Origin: Hanleya hanleyi
Taxonomy: Eukaryota; Mollusca; Polyplacophora; Lepidopleurida; Hanleyidae
Assembly: GCA_036873755.1 (NCBI GenBank)
Contig: JAVTVY010039249.1
Location: forward strand, 98,552 to 162,551
DNA: 64,000 bases
Reading direction: 5' to 3'
Positions 60,288 through 64,000 of this stretch are shown here, piece by piece. The notes under the pieces were generated by a model. The model saw nothing but the letters and a program-made list of their open reading frames with translations, made no database searches and was not told where the DNA came from. How positions within the stretch are numbered: position 1 is the stretch's first letter; each line of letters starts with the position of its first letter. The position numbers and the translations under genes are program-made.

Positions 60288-60871
60288 TATGGAAGCCGGA
60301 TGCGGCCAATCTCGTCTTTTCGCTTTCTCGTTTTTCGTCTATGATAACGCGCGGCGCCAAAAAACGAAAGACGAGATTGTGTCAAATTTCGCAAGATTTT
60401 GCCTTTTTCTCGTTTTTTTCGTTTTCTCGTTTTCTCGTGTTTTGATAACGCGCGGCACGAAAACACGAGATTGCAAGGCGAAAAGACGAGAATGCGAGGC
60501 AAAAAACGGTTTTTCGCCGCGTTTTTTCGTTTTCTCGCGTTATCAAAAAGCGGAAAAAACGAGAAAACGAAAACACGAGATTCGACCCGATCTCGTTTTT
60601 TTTCGTTTTTTTCGCGTTATCAAAAGGCGAAAAAACGAGAAAACGAAAAAACGAGATTGTATCGAATCTCGTCTTTTCGTTTTCTCGTTTTTTCGTCTTT
60701 TCGTTTTCTCGTCTTTTCGTTTTCTCGCTTTTCGCCTTTTGATAACGCGAAAAAACGAGATCGGGTCGAATCTCGAAATTTGACACAATCTCGTCTTTTC
60801 GTTTTTTCGCACCGCGCGTTATCAAAGGCGAAAAAATGAAAAGACGAGATTGACCGCATCCGGCTTCCATA
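60288..60871. mobile_element. Foldback element FB-3, made almost wholly of inverted CG-rich sub-repeats
   Basis: The ends are inverted copies of TATGGAAGCCGGATGCGG, and gtagaa flanks both sides (60282-60287 and 60872-60877) as a 6-bp target duplication. The interior alternates CTCGTTTTTTCG-type runs with their complements. GATAACGCG or its complement occurs at about 60343, 60443, 60535, 60613, 60740 and 60816, dividing it into nested palindromes. Long ORFs on both strands (up to 189 codons, rich in R/K/E/F) arise from this composition and are not genes. No transposase is present, so movement would need an outside enzyme. Confidence 0.85.
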
Positions 60872-61033
60872 GTAGAATGTGTATGTCTGGAGATGGTTGG
60901 ATTCTTCTTGGTCTTAGTGCACGTACATGCTGATGGTGAAATCTGACGCACCCGTTCATTGGGCAGTTATTATTATGCCTCTTGAGTGAAATGATATCCA
61001 CGAGTAGACATCATAGACTCTAACGTATGTCGC

Positions 61034-61080
61034 TTAACTCTACCTGGCCTGGGACATTATCTATTTTATTTCACATCATA
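61034..61080 (+). mobile_element. Terminal fragment of the TTAA miniature element family
   Basis: TTAA at 61034 is followed by CTCTACCTGGCCTGGG, the family terminus, and then by TCTATTTTATTTCACATCA, which normally lies hundreds of bases inside. The copy therefore has an internal deletion and no second end. Confidence 0.55.
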
Positions 61081-61561
61081 CGTCCATGATAACAGTAACG
61101 ATATCTATCGGTTTAATTAGAGAATAATTGAAATTAATCGTTTCTATGGTAGTTTGTAATCTGTAACCCCACTGTTACTACTTCTGTTAAATCCTGTAGA
61201 TACCTGTTCCGATGTTTGCCTCAATATTGCTTGTAATAATACGAAGCACACTGTCAATGATACATTGTAATCCGTTGATTGTTATATAGCCATGTATGAA
61301 CTTGCTGAACCTGAGATATACTGTCGCTTAGACTACAGTATCCAAGTAAATATTACATATGTATATATAAAGAGCCGTAATTTGTTTGATCGAATACAGT
61401 TTTGATAACCCGTGAAACTAGTACGCCAGAAAATCAAACCAGTTTAGTTCGTTTTAATTTTTTAACAATTATTATATTTGCCGCACGCAAAGGCAGTTTC
61501 GTTGCATTTATTTACTCTATATATATGTGCGAGTAGTATAGTAAGCGTGAAATGGTTCACA

Positions 61562-61685
61562 TTGACCTCAGAAATTTGCATAATTGAGGAGGAAATGAGG
61601 AGGTGACAGCCAATGAGAAGCGAGTAAAATTTGACCTCAGAAATTTGCATATGACGTCACAGCGACAGCCAATCAGAAGCGAGTA
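61562..61685 (+). repeat. Duplicated CCAAT-containing segment
   Basis: TTGACCTCAGAAATTTGCAT at 61562 recurs at 61631, and in both copies is followed by a GACAGCCAAT-AGAAGCGAGTA stretch. The second copy adds a TGACGTCA at 61652. The result is two CCAAT boxes and one CRE within 125 bases immediately before the YY1 minisatellite. Confidence 0.7.
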
Positions 61686-61705
61686 TTCTGTCACATGGGG
61701 TCATT

Positions 61706-61983
61706 GTGGGAGGTGGTGGTGGGTGGTGGGTTTAAGATGGCGGCCTGTGGGAGGTGGTGGTGGGTGGTGGGTTTAAGATGGCGGATGTGGGAGGTGGTGG
61801 TGGGTGGTGGGTTTAAGATGGCGGATGTGGGAGGTGGTGGTGGGTGGTGGGTTTAAGATGGCGGATGTGGGAGGTGGTGGTGGGTGGTGGGTTTAAGATG
61901 GCGGCCTGTGGGAGGTGGTGGTGGGTGGTGGGTTTAAGATGGCGGCCTGTGGGAGGTGGTGGTGGTGGGTTAAGATGGCGGCG
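61706..61983 (+). repeat. Seven-unit 40-41-bp G-rich minisatellite with YY1 motif
   Basis: Units start at 61706, 61747, 61787, 61827, 61867, 61908 and 61949; the last is shortened. Each reads GTGGGAGGTGGTGGTGGGTGGTGGG, then TTTAAGATGGCGG plus AT or CCT. The plus strand has repeated runs of G suited to G-quadruplex formation. Each unit ends in AAGATGGCGG, a YY1 consensus. Three-base variation (AT versus CCT) distinguishes 40- and 41-bp units, arranged CCT, AT, AT, AT, CCT, CCT. ORFs crossing it on both strands are period-driven artefacts. Confidence 0.9.
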
Positions 61984-62173
61984 CAAGGGAGCAAACGAGG
62001 CGGTGGGGAGGTCACGGGGAGAAAAAACCCTCACATTACCCTCAAAAAAACCTCTAAGCCATATAATAATAATAAACATAATCTATAGGTGTTGTACCAT
62101 GTTAATAGCATCAGTCTAGCATCTGTACCACCCTAGGGTCGAGCGTTTATTGTCCCGTGTATCTCCGCAGAAA

Positions 62174-62200
62174 ATCAACAAACAAAATGGCGGCTCCAGG
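62174..62200 (+). promoter_or_regulatory. YY1-type AAAATGGCGGC element
   Basis: AAAATGGCGGCTCC matches the YY1 consensus often found at translation starts. The short frame from this ATG (MAAPGWCGDALS...) stops after about 18 codons, so I treat the site as a motif and not as a gene start. Confidence 0.25.
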
Positions 62201-62280
62201 ATGGTGTGGGGACGCCCTTTCCACATCACGGCGTCGATCATAGCGCCATCTGCACACACTGACGCAAGGGAGACAACTCG

Positions 62281-62835
62281 TGTGGCCTAAGGATATGGAA
62301 ATAGCCGTTTTGGAGCTAGGGGAGTTACTACTAATCCAGTGGGGTCGAGTGATGTATCAATGTGAAGCCTAGGTGAGGGGGCATCTGATGGGCTGGGTGT
62401 GGGGTTGAACTAGCGTCATTCTGCGCATGCGCGGTGGCCCAAGGGTATGGAAATAGCCGTGTTGGAGCTAGAGGAGTTACTGCTGGTCCAGTGGGGTCGA
62501 GTGAGGTATCAAAGTGAAGCCTAGGTGAAGGGGCATCTGATGGGCTGGATGTGGGGTTGAACTAGCGTTATTCTGCGCATGCGCGGTGGCCCAAGGGTAT
62601 GGAAATAGCCGTTTTGGAGCTAGGGAGTTACTACTGGTCCAGTGGGGTCGAGTGAGGTATCAAAGTGAAGTATTCGTGAAGGGGCATCTCACTGGACTAG
62701 TGGGTTGACATAGCGTCATTCTGCGCATGCGCGGTGGCCCAAGGGTATGAAAATAGCCGTGTTGGGAGCTAGCGAAGCCAATAATGGTCCGATGGGGTCG
62801 TATGAGGTATCAAAGTGAAGCCTAGGTGAGGGGGT
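62281..62835. repeat. Four-unit ~150-bp tandem array with an NRF1 site between units
   Basis: Units begin at the landmark TATGG/AAATAGCC at 62294, 62446, 62598 and 62746 (steps 152, 152, 148). Each unit runs through a GGAGCTAG stretch, a GGGGTCGAGTGAGGTATCAA stretch and a GTGAAGCCTAGGTGA stretch. The first three junctions carry the palindrome TGCGCATGCGC (62422, 62574, 62721), the consensus for NRF1. The array is related to the one at 13.5 kb, which shares the TTTTGGAG, TCGTGTGAGGTATCA and TGGGTGTGGAG segments in the same order. Confidence 0.8.
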
Positions 62836-62871
62836 TACACTAGGGTGTCGTATCCATTCTGCTGCGCAGGT

Positions 62872-63041
62872 CACGTGGAGCTTGTGACGTCACTTCCGGT
62901 TGGGGTAAATGGGGCGTGACCTTGGGTACATGTCTAGACTTGTTGGTGTGTGTTGATGTACTGGGGGTTGTTTTTTTCCCCCACAATGGCGTTCACCTTC
63001 GGACGTGGTTTGGTGGGTCTGCGCACAGACTTCACTTCCGG
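62872..63041. promoter_or_regulatory. E-box, CRE and two ETS motifs in a promoter-like stretch
   Basis: CACGTG (62872), TGACGTCA (62885) and CACTTCCGGTT (62891) overlap or abut within 30 bases. A second CACTTCCGGTT lies at 63031-63041. These are consensus sites for USF/MYC-type, CREB/ATF-type and ETS-type factors. The cluster directly follows the NRF1-bearing array. No transcript start can be proven from sequence. Confidence 0.4.
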
Positions 63042-63089
63042 TTTTCCCTAAAACTACATCCAAACCCAGAAGAGTTCCAACGTTCAACC

Positions 63090-63209
63090 CTCCGGGATGT
63101 TTTCCCGCCCCGGCGCCCTCCAGCGCGCCCCGGCCGCAGCGCGCGCGCGCGTCATCCCCGGCAGTGCCCGCGCGCGCGGGTCAAAAGGTCAAAGGTCACC
63201 TCCAGGTCA
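63090..63209. promoter_or_regulatory. CpG-rich segment with a perfect DR1 nuclear-receptor site
   Basis: This is by far the most CpG-dense stretch of the window, with a run of alternating CG at about 63139-63151 that could adopt Z-form. It ends in AGGTCA-A-AGGTCA (63186-63198), a perfect direct repeat with one-base spacing of the type bound by HNF4/RXR-like receptors, followed by a third AGGTCA at 63204. A CpG-rich block is usually a promoter, but no gene start is visible on either side, so function is inferred. Confidence 0.4.
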
Positions 63210-63373
63210 GACGGTCCAATATGAATAACGACAAGTTCAGCAATGTTCATACAGTTTATTATCCCCAATGTTACATCATACCCAGGCTGGGGGAGCCGCC
63301 CTGGGTATGTTTAGTATGTTCACAGCAAAACAAAATTGAAATATCAAGCACCATGTTTTAACGCACCGTCACA

Positions 63374-63386
63374 TTTATTGTTTATT
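63374..63386 (-). terminator. Paired poly(A) signals downstream of the right-edge gene
   Basis: Read on the minus strand, two AATAAA hexamers occur at 63386-63381 and 63379-63374, about 65 and 70 bases after the stop codon at 63449. A GT-rich segment follows further downstream. This is the expected arrangement for a cleavage and polyadenylation site of the right-edge gene. Signal recognition is by sequence only. Confidence 0.45.
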
Positions 63387-63448
63387 GAGCTCAAGTCAAT
63401 GATCAGCATGTAGACATAGAGAGTATGTACGACATGTTATGGTATTCA

Positions 63449-64000
63449 TCAGTGCACGAGTGACGCATTCAACCCATGGCTGTGGTGAATCACCTTGGTA
63501 AGGAAAAATGTAACATTGGTCACCCTCTTCACTGTCCACTTGGTATTGGGTCGTTGTTGTTGGGCCCATCCCAAGACATCCAATTGTTCCACTTGGTCCA
63601 GCATCATCTCTAGTGACCTCCGGTCAATGATGGTAAACGGTTGGTCGTACACTGGGTTGATGGCACTGGAATAGAAATAGCGCAATTCACCCGTCATCTT
63701 ATGGCATAAGATGTGCCCAAATGCTACATTTAATGTGAAGGCCGTAGGTTGGTCATTGAAGATGGTTTCCACGTAGCTGCGTAGACGGGTGAGCTTGGTC
63801 AGTGGGAAATTGTAGATATCTTGAATAGGGCGATGACGGTGGAAACAGTGCCGTGTCATGGTCCAATGGCGCCGAGAGATGTCACTCTCTGGATCATATT
63901 CGGATAAGAGATCGCTAGGAACATTTATGGGCTCGTCCAGAAAATGTTCGATGTATGGCGTATGACTCGAAACCGTAACGGTGGGGTCCGGTTGGAAATC
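63449..64000 (-). CDS. Partial protein-coding frame entering from the right edge, family not firmly identified
   Basis: The frame is open from the window edge to a stop at 63449, giving 183 codons without a start of its own. The first ATG is at 63859, but the 47 codons upstream are also open and acidic/polar (PDPTVTV, DLLSEYDPESD), so the real start probably lies outside the window. The visible protein is soluble-looking, with no signal peptide or membrane helix. Runs include FPLTKLTRLRSY, GHILCHKMTGELRYF, a basic RRHW near the frame's ATG and QQQRPNTKW followed by VTNVTFF. Base composition is more balanced than the AT-rich surroundings. Two AATAAA signals lie about 65 bases past the stop, which fits a real 3-prime end. 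A donor-like AAG/GTGATT lies near 63507, so the last codons might be intronic. It loosely resembles repetitive invertebrate proteins associated with large mobile elements; that is a weak recollection, not a demonstrated match. Confidence 0.7.
   Translation of the reverse strand, partial: DFQPDPTVTVSSHTPYIEHFLDEPINVPSDLLSEYDPESDISRRHWTMTRHCFHRHRPIQDIYNFPLTKLTRLRSYVETIFNDQPTAFTLNVAFGHILCHKMTGELRYFYSSAINPVYDQPFTIIDRRSLEMMLDQVEQLDVLGWAQQQRPNTKWTVKRVTNVTFFLTKVIHHSHGLNASLVH

Noticed and set aside
60289..60951. Overlapping ORFs up to 189 codons on both strands, rich in R/K/E/T and F/S
   Set aside because: They arise from the CTCGTTTT/AAAACGAG modules of foldback element FB-3 and appear in several frames at once.
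62916..63361. Plus-strand ORFs of 102 and 118 codons
   Set aside because: They run through the CpG-rich and low-complexity block with P/R/A bias and no start context; probably chance.

Overview
This window looks like non-genic, repeat-laden nuclear DNA of an invertebrate animal, probably marine. It is AT-rich, has no operons or long intron-free genes, and carries tRNA-headed SINEs, LINE fragments, TTAA-flanked miniature elements and foldback elements. The species cannot be named from sequence alone. Almost every short ORF is a by-product of repeats. The one stretch I trust as coding is a reading frame entering from the right edge (63449-64000, minus strand, 183 codons, open at the edge) with two poly(A) signals just beyond its stop. 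Two LINE fragments keep recognisable protein motifs: RT with YADD at 53.9-54.9 kb, and RNase H with HVGIxGNEQAD at 30.9-31.7 kb.

Layout. About 1-2.8 kb, 34.4-42.0 kb and 55.4 kb hold three copies of one non-coding block (block P). About 4.9-33.4 kb holds at least six decayed same-orientation copies of a second block (block Q) with a fixed order of landmarks and no shared ORF. Each copy carries different insertions, so one copy often serves as the empty site of another. This supports a 1.8-kb foldback element with a 6-bp target duplication (24434-26252), a 6.7-kb CACTG-ended element (34875-41553) and a TTAA miniature element (2136-2594). The 37-bp minisatellite at 15.1 kb and NRF1-site-bearing arrays at 13.5 and 62.3 kb are further repeats.

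From 42 to 61 kb there are two more foldback elements (42797-44465 and 60288-60871), a retro-inserted inverted repeat with 13-bp target duplications (46602-46837), two SINE heads (50.5-50.8 kb), a LINE split by a TTAA element (52.25-54.86 kb) and a 74-bp-arm hairpin (57421-57571). From 61.5 to 63.3 kb the DNA becomes GC-rich and packed with motifs of housekeeping promoters (CCAAT, CRE, YY1, NRF1, ETS, E-box, DR1) just downstream of the right-edge gene.

The most unusual signal is shared by two unrelated long hairpins (20129-20270 and 57421-57571). All five of their tandem double mismatches are CGAG facing CGAG on one strand, the context known for sheared tandem G-A pairs. The second is a TTAA miniature-element family whose better copies carry paired TGACGTCA boxes 11 bp apart plus YY1, E-box and octamer motifs. 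No CRISPR, tRNA or rRNA gene was found.
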